DNA of 53,948 nucleotides. Source: an uncultured Flavobacteriaceae bacterium (GTDB lineage Bacteria; Bacteroidota; Bacteroidia; Flavobacteriales; Flavobacteriaceae). The notes under the pieces were generated by a model that made no database searches, had not been told where the DNA came from, and saw only the letters and a program-made list of their open reading frames with translations. The position numbers were made by a program, and so were the translations under genes. Positions 26,953-37,779 of this stretch are shown piece by piece. The stretch is taken from positions 1 through 53,948 of the forward strand of contig CANKUU010000024.1 in NCBI GenBank assembly GCA_947486785.1. Reading direction: 5' to 3'. The number at the start of each line of letters is the position of its first letter. Positions within the stretch are counted from its first letter, which is position 1.

Positions 26953-29568
26953 ATGACTTCTAAAGAAATTAGAGCGCAATTTTTAAATTTTTTTAACGAA
27001 AAACAGCATAAAATTGTGCCATCGGCCCCCATGGTAATTAAAGACGACCCTACATTAATGTTTACTAATGCAGGAATGAACCAATTTAAGGAGTTTTTTC
27101 TTGGTAATACGGTACCAAAGAATTTAAGAGTTGCCGATTCGCAAAAATGCCTTAGAGTTAGTGGAAAACATAATGATCTAGAAGAAGTGGGTAAAGATAC
27201 GTATCACCACACCATGTTTGAAATGCTGGGTAATTGGAGCTTTGGTGATTATTTTAAAAAAGAGGCCATCCATTGGGCTTGGGAGCTGCTTACGGAAGTT
27301 TTAAAGGTTGATAAAGATAGTTTATACGTTTCTATATTTGAAGGCAGTAATGATGCGGATAAGCTTGAAATGGACCTAGAAGCGTTAGAACTTTGGAAAG
27401 CAATAGTACCAGAAAGCAAAATTATTAAGGGAAATAAAAAAGATAATTTTTGGGAAATGGGCGAGCAAGGCCCATGCGGACCTTGTTCAGAAATTCATGT
27501 CGATTTGCGTTCAGCAGAAGAAAAAGCTAAGGTTTCAGGTGCATCTTTAGTAAATCAAGATCATCCTTTGGTAATAGAGATATGGAACCTTGTTTTTATG
27601 CAATACAATCGAAAGGCTGATGGAACGCTAGAAGATTTGCCAGCGAAACATGTTGATACAGGTATGGGTTTTGAACGTTTGTGTATGGCATTACAAGGGG
27701 TAACCTCTAATTATGATACAGATGTTTTTACTCCGATAATTCGAGAAATTGAAACCATAACCAACTCTAAGTACGGTAAAGAGGAACAAACCGATATTGC
27801 CATACGCGTAATTGCCGATCATATTCGAGCCGTCTCTTTTTCTATTGCAGATGGCCAATTGCCAAGTAATAACGGAGCGGGTTATGTAATTAGACGCATT
27901 CTTAGAAGAGCTATACGTTATGGGTTTACATTTTTAAACACCCAACAGCCTTTTATGTATCGTTTGGTAAAAGTATTGTCTCAAACTATGGGTGATGCTT
28001 TTTTAGAGATAAAACAACAAAGACAATTAATAGAAAATGTAATAAAAGAAGAAGAGCATTCTTTTTTAAAAACTCTAGAGCAGGGCTTGGGCTTGTTAGA
28101 TGCTATACTATCAAAAACTAAAGGAAAACAAGTTGATGGTAGAAAGGCTTTTGAGCTTTACGATACGTATGGCTTTCCGATTGATTTGACCGCATTAATT
28201 TTAAGTGAAAAGGGGTATACTTTAGATGAGAAAGGTTTTGATACTGCTATGCAGAAACAAAAGAATCGATCAAAATCTGCTTCAGTTAGTTCAAAAGAAG
28301 ATTGGACGATTCTTTCAGATGATTTTGAGCAAGAATTTGTGGGCTATGATTTGCTTGAAGCCAATGTTAAAATTGTTAAATACCGCAAAATTACCTCTAA
28401 AAAGGATGGCGATCAGTATCAATTAGTTTTTAACTTAACTCCTTTTTACGCAGAAGGTGGAGGCCAAGTGGGTGATAAAGGCTATTTAGAAGCTTCTAAT
28501 GGTGATGTAGTTTATATTATTGATACCAAGAAAGAGAATAATGAGATTGTTCATTTTGCCAAAAACCTTCCAAAAATAGTAGAAGGTAACTTTAAGGCGG
28601 TAGTTGATAAAAAACAGCGTCAAAGAACCGAAGCGAATCATACAGCTACACATTTACTGCACCAAGCTTTACGTGAGATATTAGGAAAACACGTTGAACA
28701 GAAAGGCTCGGCTGTTCACTCAAAATATTTGCGTTTTGATTTTTCTCACTTTTCAAAGTTAACACATGAAGAATTAAGAGCTGTTGAGAATTTTGTGAAC
28801 GCCCGTATTGAAGGTCAGCTTCCTTTTCAAGAAAACAGAAATGTACCTTTAGAAGCAGCTATCAAAGATGGAGCTATGGCTTTGTTTGGTGAGAAATATG
28901 GCGATACGGTCAGAACTGTACGTTTTGGTCAATCTATTGAGCTGTGTGGTGGTACTCATGTTAATAATACTGCGGATATCTGGCATTTTAAAATAAAATC
29001 AGAAGGGGCTGTTGCAGCGGGTATACGCAGAATAGAAGCAATTACCAGCGATGCTGTAAAGGATTTTTATTCTGAAAATAATATGGTGTTGTATAAGATT
29101 AAAGAGGTCTTAAACCATACTCAAGACCCATTAAAATCGGTAGTAGCATTACAGGAAGAAAATTCTAAATTAAAAAAAGATCTCGAGCAATTATTAAAAG
29201 AGAAAGCCAAACATCTTAAAGACAATTTATTGAATAAATTGGAGATTATTAATGGCATACATTTTTTAGCAAAAGAAGTAGATTTAGATGCTGCTGGTAT
29301 TAAAGATTTGGCATTTGAAATGGGGCAAAATAAAGATAATTTATTCTTACTCTTTGCCTCAAAACAAAATGGTAAGGCGCTTTTGAGCTGTTATATTTCG
29401 AAAGAATTGGTTGCCGAAAAAGATTTAAATGCAGGTAGTATAGTTCGTGAATTGGGTAAATTTATACAAGGCGGTGGCGGTGGACAGCCCTTTTTCGCAA
29501 CGGCAGGTGGTAAAAACCCTGACGGAATTAAACAGGCACTTGCTAGCGCTAAAACGTATCTAAATTAA
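26953..29568 (+). CDS. alaS: alanyl-tRNA synthetase
   Basis: 871 residues, full length. The class II core begins near residue 1 with [20 protein letters not shown] as motif 1. The editing domain has the zinc site His563/His567 (HTATH) and Cys665/His669 (CGGTH). The C-terminal DHHA1-type domain ends with [16 protein letters not shown]. All elements for charging tRNA-Ala and clearing Ser or Gly errors are present. It is divergent from the M23 peptidase with a 100-base shared control region. Confidence 0.98.
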   Translation: MTSKEIRAQFLNFFNEKQHKIVPSAPMVIKDDPTLMFTNAGMNQFKEFFLGNTVPKNLRVADSQKCLRVSGKHNDLEEVGKDTYHHTMFEMLGNWSFGDYFKKEAIHWAWELLTEVLKVDKDSLYVSIFEGSNDADKLEMDLEALELWKAIVPESKIIKGNKKDNFWEMGEQGPCGPCSEIHVDLRSAEEKAKVSGASLVNQDHPLVIEIWNLVFMQYNRKADGTLEDLPAKHVDTGMGFERLCMALQGVTSNYDTDVFTPIIREIETITNSKYGKEEQTDIAIRVIADHIRAVSFSIADGQLPSNNGAGYVIRRILRRAIRYGFTFLNTQQPFMYRLVKVLSQTMGDAFLEIKQQRQLIENVIKEEEHSFLKTLEQGLGLLDAILSKTKGKQVDGRKAFELYDTYGFPIDLTALILSEKGYTLDEKGFDTAMQKQKNRSKSASVSSKEDWTILSDDFEQEFVGYDLLEANVKIVKYRKITSKKDGDQYQLVFNLTPFYAEGGGQVGDKGYLEASNGDVVYIIDTKKENNEIVHFAKNLPKIVEGNFKAVVDKKQRQRTEANHTATHLLHQALREILGKHVEQKGSAVHSKYLRFDFSHFSKLTHEELRAVENFVNARIEGQLPFQENRNVPLEAAIKDGAMALFGEKYGDTVRTVRFGQSIELCGGTHVNNTADIWHFKIKSEGAVAAGIRRIEAITSDAVKDFYSENNMVLYKIKEVLNHTQDPLKSVVALQEENSKLKKDLEQLLKEKAKHLKDNLLNKLEIINGIHFLAKEVDLDAAGIKDLAFEMGQNKDNLFLLFASKQNGKALLSCYISKELVAEKDLNAGSIVRELGKFIQGGGGGQPFFATAGGKNPDGIKQALASAKTYLN

Positions 29569-29681
29569 ATACTAATACCATGCACTTAATAGCATAATCG
29601 AAATACTTTTTTGTTGGTGTTCGTAGTGCTTAACTTATTTAAAGTAGTAACTAATATACAGCTGGAAGATGTTTAAATAGC

Positions 29682-30653
29682 ATGGAAATGAAACTTCAAA
29701 CTAAAATTTCTTTAGAAAAAGCTAAAAATCAAATTTCTTACCAGAGTAGGTTGCTTGTTTTAGGTTCTTGTTTTGCTGAAAATATCGGGGATAAATTAAA
29801 GTATTTTAAGTTTGAAGCTACTCAAAACCCATTTGGCATTCTATTTCATCCTTTAGCAATCGAAAAATTATTGGTAAAAGCCCAAAAGAAAGAGGTGTAT
29901 ACAAACGATGATATTTTCTTTTTAAACGAACGCTGGCATTGTTTTGATGCGCACTCTACATTAAGTAATCCATCTAAAGAAGAACTTCTTAAAGCGCTAA
30001 ATTTGCGCTCGGCGCAAATACATGAAGAAAGTAAACTTGCAACCCATGTAATTATTACCTTAGGCACTGCTTGGGTTTATCAGAAAATAGATACAGGTGA
30101 TGTAGTTGCTAATTGCCATAAGGCACCGCAAAGAGTTTTTTCTAAAACACTACTTTCGGTAGAAGCTATTCAAAAGAGTATTAAAAATTGCATGCAAACA
30201 ATTAGGAATATAAATAAGAGCGCGCAATTTATTTTTACGATATCACCCGTACGACATTTAAAGGATGGTTTTGTAGAAAACCAAAGAAGTAAGGCGCATT
30301 TAATTACGGCGATACAAGAGTGTATACAGACTTCTAAAACAAAATTTAAAGTATCATATTTTCCATCCTACGAATTAATGATGGATGAACTTCGCGACTA
30401 TCGCTTTTATGAGAATGATATGGTGCACCCCAATGAATTGGCTATAAATTATATATGGCTTAAGTTTAAAGATAGTTGGATTGCTTCAGAGGCATATGAA
30501 GTAATGCGTAAAGTAGATACCATTCAAAAAGGATTGCAACATCGCCCGTTTAACCCTAAGTCAGAAAAGCATCGCTTGTTCTTAAATGCTCTTGAGCATA
30601 AAATTAAAGAGCTAGAAGAAGTCTACGCTTTTATGAATTTTCGAAATAAATAG
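29682..30653 (+). CDS. GSCFA-domain protein (SGNH-like hydrolase)
   Basis: 323 residues. The eponymous motif LGSCFAENIGDKL near residue 26 places it in the GSCFA family, an SGNH/GDSL-like fold. The C-terminal part has FYENDMVHPNELAINYIW, where Asp and His can complete an SGNH triad. The Ser in GSCFA would be the nucleophile. Substrate unknown; deacylase or esterase activity is inference. It lies 113 bases after alaS in the same orientation, an arrangement frequent in Bacteroidetes. Confidence 0.9.
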   Translation: MEMKLQTKISLEKAKNQISYQSRLLVLGSCFAENIGDKLKYFKFEATQNPFGILFHPLAIEKLLVKAQKKEVYTNDDIFFLNERWHCFDAHSTLSNPSKEELLKALNLRSAQIHEESKLATHVIITLGTAWVYQKIDTGDVVANCHKAPQRVFSKTLLSVEAIQKSIKNCMQTIRNINKSAQFIFTISPVRHLKDGFVENQRSKAHLITAIQECIQTSKTKFKVSYFPSYELMMDELRDYRFYENDMVHPNELAINYIWLKFKDSWIASEAYEVMRKVDTIQKGLQHRPFNPKSEKHRLFLNALEHKIKELEEVYAFMNFRNK

Positions 30654-30721
30654 CGCGAGTTGGCGTTTTTCTTTTGAGATATGTCTAAAGTAAAAACCAC
30701 AAAATTTCAAGAAAAAACTTC

Positions 30722-31348
30722 ATGAAAAAAATTCTAATTGCAATCATACTGGTACTCGTCGTTATTTTAGGTTTTCGTTCTTGTTCATCAGAAGCTAAAG
30801 AAAAAATAATTCTTGAAGAGAATTCTATGCTAATTCAGCAACAAATTTCAAATGTTTCAAAATTAGTTGTGACCGAAGGTCATTTTGCAGAAGTTTATAA
30901 TTACAAAAGTTCGCAAGAATTATTTGGGCCATTAATTACGGCCGATAAAAAAGCTTTAGTTGTCGTTAATGCTGAGGTGACTGTTGCTTATGACTTAAGT
31001 AAATTAGAATATGAACTTAATCAAGAGACTAAAACACTTTTTATTAAAAGCATACCTGAGGCTGAAATAAAAATTAACCCCGATTTTGAATATTATGATG
31101 TATCTGCTGATTATTTAAATCGTTTTAATGCTGAAGATTACAATAAAATTAAGAAAAACATAAATGCTTCGTTAATGAAAAAAGTAGAGGCGTCAAGCTT
31201 AAAGAGTAATGCTGAAAATAGATTGATTAGCGAGCTCTCTAAGTTTTATATGTTAACCAATTCTTTAGAATGGACGCTTGTTTATAACGGCAAAAAAGTA
31301 AATCAGGTTGAGGACTTAAAGTTAACAGATCAAACTTTGCTCGACTAA
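30722..31348 (+). CDS. DUF4230 protein, membrane anchored
   Basis: 208 residues. A single N-terminal helix (about 4-19) is followed by a Cys-containing stretch (RSCSSEAKE) and a soluble DUF4230 domain with LIQQQISNVSKLVVTEGHFAEVYNY. It is probably anchored at the periplasmic face. Function unknown; the family is common in Bacteroidetes and Firmicutes. The 3' end converges with and overlaps the phenylalanine hydroxylase gene by 27 bases, tail to tail. Confidence 0.85.
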   Translation: MKKILIAIILVLVVILGFRSCSSEAKEKIILEENSMLIQQQISNVSKLVVTEGHFAEVYNYKSSQELFGPLITADKKALVVVNAEVTVAYDLSKLEYELNQETKTLFIKSIPEAEIKINPDFEYYDVSADYLNRFNAEDYNKIKKNINASLMKKVEASSLKSNAENRLISELSKFYMLTNSLEWTLVYNGKKVNQVEDLKLTDQTLLD

Positions 31349-33073
31349 ATTTAAACCGTCATCAATTAAATGACCAATTTTTGGGTTGTTTTGTTTTACA
31401 CGTTCTAAATGAGAAGTAATATCTGCGGCAAACTCTGTATCACCATTGGTTTTGGCCAGCTCAAATAACTCAATAGACAAAAGCCAATCTTCAGGATAGT
31501 TGTTGCAAATTTCTTGAAACACTTTATGTCTTGAAATGGTGGTATTTGTGCCTTCTCTATACTCGCGAACTTGTTGATAATAGTTTTCTAATTGCAACAA
31601 ATTCTTATGTTTTTTAGTTACCGCTCGAGAGCTTAATACCTGGTGATTTACTAAGTCAAAACTATTTAAATCAGCTGGGCCATTAAATGCAGAAACTATA
31701 TGTTCGCCTACGGCCATATTATACAGGCGATCTTGAGATTCAAAAAGCACCTTGGTATTGTGGGTTACCTTACAATCTTTAAAGGTAATTAAAATGATCT
31801 CACCTTGTAAGTTTCGTGTTCCGGTAATGATTTCGCCCGTTATTTTTATATTTCCTTCAAATTCAAGTGTAATGGTTTGGCCTTCAAAAATGTTATATGC
31901 TTTTAAGTCTCTAGGGCTCATATCTTCAATCGCCAAATTTATACCTTTAAGTCTTCCCATAGGAGAACCAAAACCATCGTAATGATGTTTAATGCTATGG
32001 CCTATTAATTCTTTTTCTCGAAAAGAAAGAGAAGTTGGCCCTTTGGTTTGAAAAAATATAGGTTTGTTTTTATAAGCTATAACAGACTCAAAATTTCCTG
32101 ATACTTGTAGACCTGTACTTAATTCAATAGTACCTAGCTCTCTAGAATTAATTAATTTTTGAATACCATTTAAACCACCTGTGCGCAATGCCATGGTATT
32201 TGCAAACTCTTCTAATACCTGACTCAAAAAAGCAAAATTTGGGGTTACAAAAAGTTGCGGTTGAGGTTTAGTGATATCAAAAGATGTATTTGCCGCCTCA
32301 ATAGAATAGGGTACTTTTTTTACCTTGTTGGTCATACACCAGGCGCTTTCTCCTATAGAGGATAAAAGCCCGGCGCCATATATTTTAGGATGATCTACTT
32401 GGCCAATAAGACCGTACTCAACGGTCCACCAATGCAAATTTCTTATGAGTGCCATTTCGCTAGGTGCCCCCATATTATTCTGTAAATATTCAATTTGCTT
32501 TTCAGCCTCTGCTATTTCTTCTTTTGGGGTATCTGCAGCTTCTTTAATAATAGATAAATGCCTTACCGCTTCATAAAGTTCGTAGTCTTTGGCATTAGAG
32601 ATAGCCTTACAACCAATTTCTCCAAAACGCCTTAAATATTCCGCATATTCTGGGTTTGCAATGATCGGAGCATGGCCAGCACCTTCGTGTATAATGTCTG
32701 GTGCAGGAGTATATTCAATATGCTCTAATTGACGTATGTCAGATGCAATTACTAAAACATTATATGCTTGAAATTCCATAAAAGCAGAAGGAGGTATAAA
32801 CCCATCTACCGCAACTGCAGCCCAACCTATTTCTTGAAGAATACGGTTCATGCCATACATATTAGGAATCTTATCTATTGAAATACCCGTTTTTTGAAGT
32901 CCTTCCAGATAAGATTTATGTGCAACCTTGCTTAGGTAATCTACATTTTTTCGCATCACATAGCGCCATACTGCCTGATCTATAGCAGTATATTCTGCAT
33001 AATCTTGTGGTTTTATAAATTGCTTTAGATGTTTCGGTAATTTATCTAATATGGCATTGCTTTGGTAGGACAT
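31322..33073 (-). CDS. aromatic amino acid hydroxylase (phenylalanine 4-monooxygenase type) with long C-terminal extension
   Basis: 583 residues. The catalytic domain occupies about 20-340. Iron ligands are His129 and His134 in PAPDIIHEGAGHAP and Glu219 in HWWTVEYGLIG. The enzyme hydroxylates phenylalanine to tyrosine with a pterin cofactor and oxygen. Typical bacterial enzymes are about 260-300 residues. Here about 240 extra residues follow, containing FEGQTITLEFEGNIKITGEI, a beta-rich segment, and a helical end. This long form is known from Bacteroidetes, but the extension has no assigned role. No N-terminal ACT domain is present. Substrate is inferred from the family. Confidence 0.9.
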   Translation of the reverse strand: MSYQSNAILDKLPKHLKQFIKPQDYAEYTAIDQAVWRYVMRKNVDYLSKVAHKSYLEGLQKTGISIDKIPNMYGMNRILQEIGWAAVAVDGFIPPSAFMEFQAYNVLVIASDIRQLEHIEYTPAPDIIHEGAGHAPIIANPEYAEYLRRFGEIGCKAISNAKDYELYEAVRHLSIIKEAADTPKEEIAEAEKQIEYLQNNMGAPSEMALIRNLHWWTVEYGLIGQVDHPKIYGAGLLSSIGESAWCMTNKVKKVPYSIEAANTSFDITKPQPQLFVTPNFAFLSQVLEEFANTMALRTGGLNGIQKLINSRELGTIELSTGLQVSGNFESVIAYKNKPIFFQTKGPTSLSFREKELIGHSIKHHYDGFGSPMGRLKGINLAIEDMSPRDLKAYNIFEGQTITLEFEGNIKITGEIITGTRNLQGEIILITFKDCKVTHNTKVLFESQDRLYNMAVGEHIVSAFNGPADLNSFDLVNHQVLSSRAVTKKHKNLLQLENYYQQVREYREGTNTTISRHKVFQEICNNYPEDWLLSIELFELAKTNGDTEFAADITSHLERVKQNNPKIGHLIDDGLNLVEQSLIC

Positions 33074-33181
33074 TCAATTCTTTTTTTTGTTTCCGTAAAG
33101 TAACGAAAATAGGCTGGTAAGTTTTGACTACTAGGAGGCAATTTTTTTTAAAAAACATCCATTACGAATTTTATGATCTAC

Positions 33182-33739
33182 TTATTGAGTAGCCATTACC
33201 TTTGGTGGATATTGTGCAAGTATCTTTGAGACAAATTCTGTAATACGCATTTCTTTCTTTTCTATGTTTTTAAAGCGCCCTAAATGGCCTTCACCTTTAC
33301 CCTGCCAAATTAATTCTTTCTTTTTTGAATCAATAAAATCTATATAAAGTGTGCCTACAGTTCTAGTGCTAATGTTACTGCCGCCAAAACCAAATCCTAA
33401 GCCACCACCCCAGTAGTAAGGAGTCCAACCCCATTGGCCACCCCAATAGTTGTTGTATACGTCTACTTGTTCGCGCTCTTTAGTGAATATGCTAATTAAA
33501 ATATCAGGATTATCAGATTTAACAAAACCTCTTGAGTTCATTTCAGCTTCAATAGCTCTTAAAATTCGTTTTTTATCTAAATCTGAGATCTGAGCTTTAT
33601 CAATTCCTGTTTTGTAAAAGGCATATGATTTAAAAGAATTAAAGTCAGTCTCTTTATTATAGTCCGATAATACTTGTACTGAGGAACAAGAACTTAAAAA
33701 TAGTAAAATCGCTAAGGGTAATAAGAGTATTTTTTTCAT
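33182..33739 (-). CDS. DUF4136 lipoprotein
   Basis: 185 residues. A lipoprotein signal ends at Cys18 (FLSSCSS). The mature part is a DUF4136 domain starting VLSDYNKETDFNSFKSYAFY. It includes a Trp/Gly/Tyr-rich insertion (YWGGQWGWTPYYWGGG) and ends with a conserved helix (IEKKEMRITEFVSKILAQYPP). It should be tethered to a membrane from the periplasmic side. Function unknown. It is 108 bases from the hydroxylase gene in the same orientation. Confidence 0.9.
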   Translation of the reverse strand: MKKILLLPLAILLFLSSCSSVQVLSDYNKETDFNSFKSYAFYKTGIDKAQISDLDKKRILRAIEAEMNSRGFVKSDNPDILISIFTKEREQVDVYNNYWGGQWGWTPYYWGGGLGFGFGGSNISTRTVGTLYIDFIDSKKKELIWQGKGEGHLGRFKNIEKKEMRITEFVSKILAQYPPKVMATQ

Positions 33740-33810
33740 GGCCTTTAAATTTTTATTTTTTATTCGTTGCTTAAAAAATAATGTTCAAAAATCATGCCGA
33801 AACATGATGA

Positions 33811-33972
<162 letters not shown>

Positions 33973-34108
33973 TTATAAGGTTAAGCAGGTAAAATTAGTG
34001 GATTATTGTTGATATCCGAATTCTATAGTATTGAAATAACTAATAACGAAAGGTGTTTTGAGTATTTCGTCGAATAAAAGATATTGTTGGCAACATATTT
34101 GATTCTCT

Positions 34109-34139
34109 TTGGGTTATATGGTGCTGACAATTAACTTTG
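34109..34139 (+). promoter_or_regulatory. promoter of the mini-peptidase/ACC-deaminase/hemL run
   Basis: TTG at 34109-34111, a 20-base spacer and TAACTTTG at 34132-34139 match the Bacteroidetes consensus. The next gene starts at 34167, leaving a leader of about 22 bases. The four plus-strand genes that follow up to 37545 have almost no gaps, so this may drive them all. Confidence 0.6.
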
Positions 34140-34166
34140 TAAAGGCTTCAACTTAGATTACAAAAT

Positions 34167-34490
34167 ATGATTTTAGTTTTTAAACATTTTTTTTATAAGA
34201 ATTACGTAGGTCTCTCACTTTGGCCGTTTATTATTCTAAAAAGTGATGCCTTAAAAACTGACATTGTACTTATAAATCATGAGAAAATTCATTTAAAGCA
34301 ACAGTTAGAATTGTTGGTAGTGGTTTTTTATGTAACGTATTTTATAGAGTGGATAATTAGAAGTTTATATTTTATGAATTTTTATAGAGGCTATCGAAAT
34401 ATAAGTTTTGAACGTGAGGCTTATGACAATGAGCATAATCTAAATTATTCAAATGAACGCAGACCTTTTAGCTTTATAAAGTACCTTTGA
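34167..34490 (+). CDS. small membrane protein with HExxH motif, function unknown
   Basis: 107 residues. HEKIH near residue 39 (VLINHEKIHLKQQLELL) is a zinc-metallopeptidase-like HExxH, followed by a hydrophobic helix (LLVVVFYVTYFIEWIIRSLYF) and an acidic-polar tail containing ISFEREAYDNE, where a Glu could be a third ligand. The size is far below known M56 or M48 peptidases, so it may be a minimal membrane metalloprotein or a non-catalytic relative. It lies 7 bases upstream of the ACC-deaminase-like gene. Peptidase activity is not shown. Confidence 0.7.
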   Translation: MILVFKHFFYKNYVGLSLWPFIILKSDALKTDIVLINHEKIHLKQQLELLVVVFYVTYFIEWIIRSLYFMNFYRGYRNISFEREAYDNEHNLNYSNERRPFSFIKYL

Positions 34491-34497
34491 ACTAAAA

Positions 34498-35403
34498 GTG
34501 CGGTCTAAAAATCAAGAGATACAACTTTCTTTACTACGAGAAAAACAGGTAGCGCTAACTATAAAGCGAGAAGACCTTATTCATCCATTAATTTATGGCA
34601 ACAAATATCGAAAGCTTAAATACAACCTTAAAGAAGCAAAAAGTCAAGGTTTTGATACTCTTTTAACATTTGGAGGCGCATTTTCTAATCATATTGCAGC
34701 TGTAGCCTATGCAGGAAAGTTGCATGGCCTAAAAACGATCGGCGTTATACGTGGCGAAGAAATAGCAGCAAAGTGGAGCTCCAATAAAACCCTAAAATTG
34801 GCAAATGAGCATGGTATGCAGTTTAAATTTGTTTCTAGAAGTACGTACAGAAATAAAGAACAGTCTCAATTTTTACACCAATTAAAAGTCGAGTTTGGCT
34901 CTTTTTATACCTTGCCTGAGGGAGGTACAAATGCCCTAGCCGTAAAGGGTTGTCAAGAAATACTAACCGAAAATGATTTTAATTTTGATGTGGTTTGCGC
35001 TGCCGTAGGAACTGGTGGTACGCTAGCCGGAATTATAAATGCTTCAAAACAAAATCAACAAATTTTAGGGTTTTCAGCGTTAAAGGGTGATTTTTTAAAA
35101 GAAGATATTCGTAATTTTACATCCAAAGAAAATTGGGAACTACAAACAAGGTATCATTTTGAAGGATATGCAAAAGTTTCTAAAGAATTAATACAGTTCA
35201 TAAACGAATTTAAATTGCAGACTCAAATACTTTTAGATCCCATTTATACGGGTAAAATGATTTTTGGAATTTTAGATCTTATTAAAGCAGATTATTTTAA
35301 ACCTAACACTAAGATTCTTGCAATTCATACAGGTGGATTGCAAAGTATTTCATCAATGAACGATATTTTAAAAAAACGGCAACTACCCATTATTGCGATA
35401 TGA
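34498..35403 (+). CDS. 1-aminocyclopropane-1-carboxylate deaminase / D-cysteine desulfhydrase family enzyme
   Basis: 301 residues from a GTG start; an in-frame stop lies just upstream, so no earlier start is possible apart from rare codons. It is a fold type II PLP enzyme. The lysine-bearing motif is LIYGNKYRKLKYNL (31-44), followed by FGGAFSNHIAAVA and the phosphate-binding loop AVGTGGTLAGI. Family members deaminate ACC or desulfhydrate D-cysteine; which applies here is undecided. Its stop overlaps the next gene's start by 4 bases (ATGA). Confidence 0.85.
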   Translation: MRSKNQEIQLSLLREKQVALTIKREDLIHPLIYGNKYRKLKYNLKEAKSQGFDTLLTFGGAFSNHIAAVAYAGKLHGLKTIGVIRGEEIAAKWSSNKTLKLANEHGMQFKFVSRSTYRNKEQSQFLHQLKVEFGSFYTLPEGGTNALAVKGCQEILTENDFNFDVVCAAVGTGGTLAGIINASKQNQQILGFSALKGDFLKEDIRNFTSKENWELQTRYHFEGYAKVSKELIQFINEFKLQTQILLDPIYTGKMIFGILDLIKADYFKPNTKILAIHTGGLQSISSMNDILKKRQLPIIAI

Positions 35404-36266
35404 ATAGAAAATTTTTTGGACTATTAATTTTAGGAACATTTTTAGTAGGATGCAAGGTAAAACACAGTGTAACCCATGTTGAAAAGAAAATTGAACGTAC
35501 ACCAGTTAAGCCTCAAATTGTTAAAATAACCGAAAATTCCGATGGTCTTTATCCAATGCCTGAAGATACGGGCAAGTTTATACCATTTAAAATTAGCAAC
35601 GTAGACGATTACATAGCAACATTTTCGGAAGTTGCAATTCGCGAAATGAAAGCATTCGGTATACCTGCAAGTATTACCTTGGCGCAAGGTCTTTTAGAGA
35701 GCGGATTTGGTAGGGGTGAGTTAGCTATGAAAACAAATAATCACTTCGGTATTAAATGTCATAAGGGGTGGCAAGGCGATTATGATTTTTATGATGATGA
35801 TGAAAAAGGCGAATGCTTTCGTAAATATAACCATCCAATGTACTCATATCGAGATCATAGTCTCTTTTTAACATCACGATCAAGATATGCATCGCTATTT
35901 AAATTTGAGAGTACAGATTATAAAAAATGGGCGAATGGATTAAAAAAAGCAGGTTATGCAACAGATAAAAAATATCCCCAAAAATTGATTTCTCTTATAG
36001 AGCGATATAACTTGAGTAAATTTGATGCTAAAATTAGTTTAAAGCAAGATATTTTAGCATTGAACAATACCACAGAAAAAGAGAGAGAGAAACCCTTTTC
36101 ACCTAAAAAACAAAGCATACATATAGTGAAACAAGGCGAAACCTTGTACGCCATTGCAAAAGCTTATTCTATTACCGTAGATGACTTAAAGCGATTTAAT
36201 TATATGTATGACAATGTTATATCAGTAGGTCAAGAACTTAAAGTGCCCATTCAAAAATTTAACTAA
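35400..36266 (+). CDS. glucosaminidase-LysM lipoprotein (peptidoglycan hydrolase)
   Basis: 288 residues. A lipoprotein signal ends at Cys18 (FLVGC). The glucosaminidase (GH73-like) domain covers about 65-205, with probable catalytic Glu100 in [15 protein letters not shown] and [12 protein letters not shown] LysM peptidoglycan-binding domain forms the end ([25 protein letters not shown], about 240-285). It cuts glycan strands at GlcNAc. It is translationally coupled to the PLP enzyme (ATGA) and ends one base before hemL. Confidence 0.93.
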   Translation: MNRKFFGLLILGTFLVGCKVKHSVTHVEKKIERTPVKPQIVKITENSDGLYPMPEDTGKFIPFKISNVDDYIATFSEVAIREMKAFGIPASITLAQGLLESGFGRGELAMKTNNHFGIKCHKGWQGDYDFYDDDEKGECFRKYNHPMYSYRDHSLFLTSRSRYASLFKFESTDYKKWANGLKKAGYATDKKYPQKLISLIERYNLSKFDAKISLKQDILALNNTTEKEREKPFSPKKQSIHIVKQGETLYAIAKAYSITVDDLKRFNYMYDNVISVGQELKVPIQKFN

Positions 36267-36267
36267 T

Positions 36268-37545
36268 ATGCTTTACAAAAGAAGTAGTGAACTCTTTCAA
36301 GAGGCTAAAAAATATATTCCTGGCGGTGTAAATTCGCCAGTTCGTGCATTTAAAGCAGTCGGTGGCGACCCTATATTTGTTAAGGAAGCGAAAGGGGCAT
36401 ATCTATTTGATGAAGATGGTAACCGATTGATTGATTTTATCGCATCATGGGGTCCCCTTATTTTAGGTCATGCATATGATCCCGTGATCAATGCAGTTAT
36501 TGATAAGGCAAAAAAAGGTACTTCTTTTGGCATGCCTACAGAAATAGAAACCGAACTAGCCAAGTTAGCCATTTCTATGGTGCCCAATATTGATAAAATT
36601 CGTTTTGTGAATAGTGGAACAGAGGCGTGTATGAGTGCTATTCGATTAGCCCGAGGATATACTTCAAAAGATAAAATCATCAAATTTGCCGGTTGTTATC
36701 ATGGTCATTCCGACTCATTTTTAATACAGGCAGGTAGTGGTGCAGTTACCTTTGGTAGCCCAAATAGCCCAGGAGTAACAAGAGGAACGGCTAAAGATAC
36801 GTTACTTGCTAACTATAATGATTTAGCAGGAGTGCAAAAGTTAGTAAAGGCTAATAAGGGCGAAATTGCTGCAATTATTATTGAGCCAGTTGCGGGCAAT
36901 ATGGGCTGTATTGCCCCAACAGAGGCATTTATTAGAGGCCTAAGAGATTTATGTACAGCAGAAGGAATCTTATTACTTTTTGATGAGGTAATGACAGGGT
37001 TTCGCTTAGCAAAGGGAGGCGCGCAAGAAGCTTTAAATATTAAAGCAGATATTGTTATGTTTGGAAAAGTTATTGGTGGAGGGTTGCCAGTTGGCGCCTT
37101 TGCTGCCAAATCTGAAATAATGGATAGTTTAGCACCAAACGGACCAGTTTATCAAGCAGGTACATTAAGTGGAAATCCTTTAGCCATGAGCGCAGGCCTA
37201 GCTATGTTGACAGAGCTCAATAATAGGCCTGAAATTTTTAAAAGTCTTGAGGATAAAGCAGCATATTTACATAATGGTATTTCTAAGATACTAACTAAAC
37301 AGGGTGTTTCGCATCAAATAAATCGGTTCGGCAGTATGATGTCTGTTCATTTTACAGAAGAGCCAGTATGTGATTTTGCCTCTGCTGCTAAAGGAAATAA
37401 TGATACTTTTAAAAAATATTTTCATGGGATGCTACAAAAAGGAATTTACTTACCACCCAGCGCTTTTGAAAGCTATTTTCTAAATGATGCCATTAGTTAT
37501 GATGATTTAGACGAAACTATAGCCGCGGTTGCTACAATTTTTTAA
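36268..37545 (+). CDS. hemL: glutamate-1-semialdehyde 2,1-aminomutase
   Basis: 425 residues, full length. It converts glutamate-1-semialdehyde to 5-aminolevulinate, the start of haem synthesis by the C5 route. The PLP lysine is Lys267 in [16 protein letters not shown]. Other signatures are [13 protein letters not shown] near the N-terminus, GCYHGHSD and FDEVMTGFR. It is the last gene of the run starting at 34167 and follows the glucosaminidase gene with one base between. Confidence 0.97.
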   Translation: MLYKRSSELFQEAKKYIPGGVNSPVRAFKAVGGDPIFVKEAKGAYLFDEDGNRLIDFIASWGPLILGHAYDPVINAVIDKAKKGTSFGMPTEIETELAKLAISMVPNIDKIRFVNSGTEACMSAIRLARGYTSKDKIIKFAGCYHGHSDSFLIQAGSGAVTFGSPNSPGVTRGTAKDTLLANYNDLAGVQKLVKANKGEIAAIIIEPVAGNMGCIAPTEAFIRGLRDLCTAEGILLLFDEVMTGFRLAKGGAQEALNIKADIVMFGKVIGGGLPVGAFAAKSEIMDSLAPNGPVYQAGTLSGNPLAMSAGLAMLTELNNRPEIFKSLEDKAAYLHNGISKILTKQGVSHQINRFGSMMSVHFTEEPVCDFASAAKGNNDTFKKYFHGMLQKGIYLPPSAFESYFLNDAISYDDLDETIAAVATIF

Positions 37546-37779
37546 GAGATTTAATTGTACTTTTTTGTAAACTTTTAATGCTAAAATGCACTCAAAAATT
37601 TAAAAATGAAACCTTTTGAGTTTTATTTTTGTAACTAAAAGGCAATTATTTTTATTTAAAGATATCCGATAAACAAAATTTTGACTAAGTTAGTAGACAA
37701 ACCTATAGAAAGGGAGTTGTAATCTAGCACTACGTATAGCCAAAACCTTAATAAAACTTTGGGTAAAAATCAAAACAGA

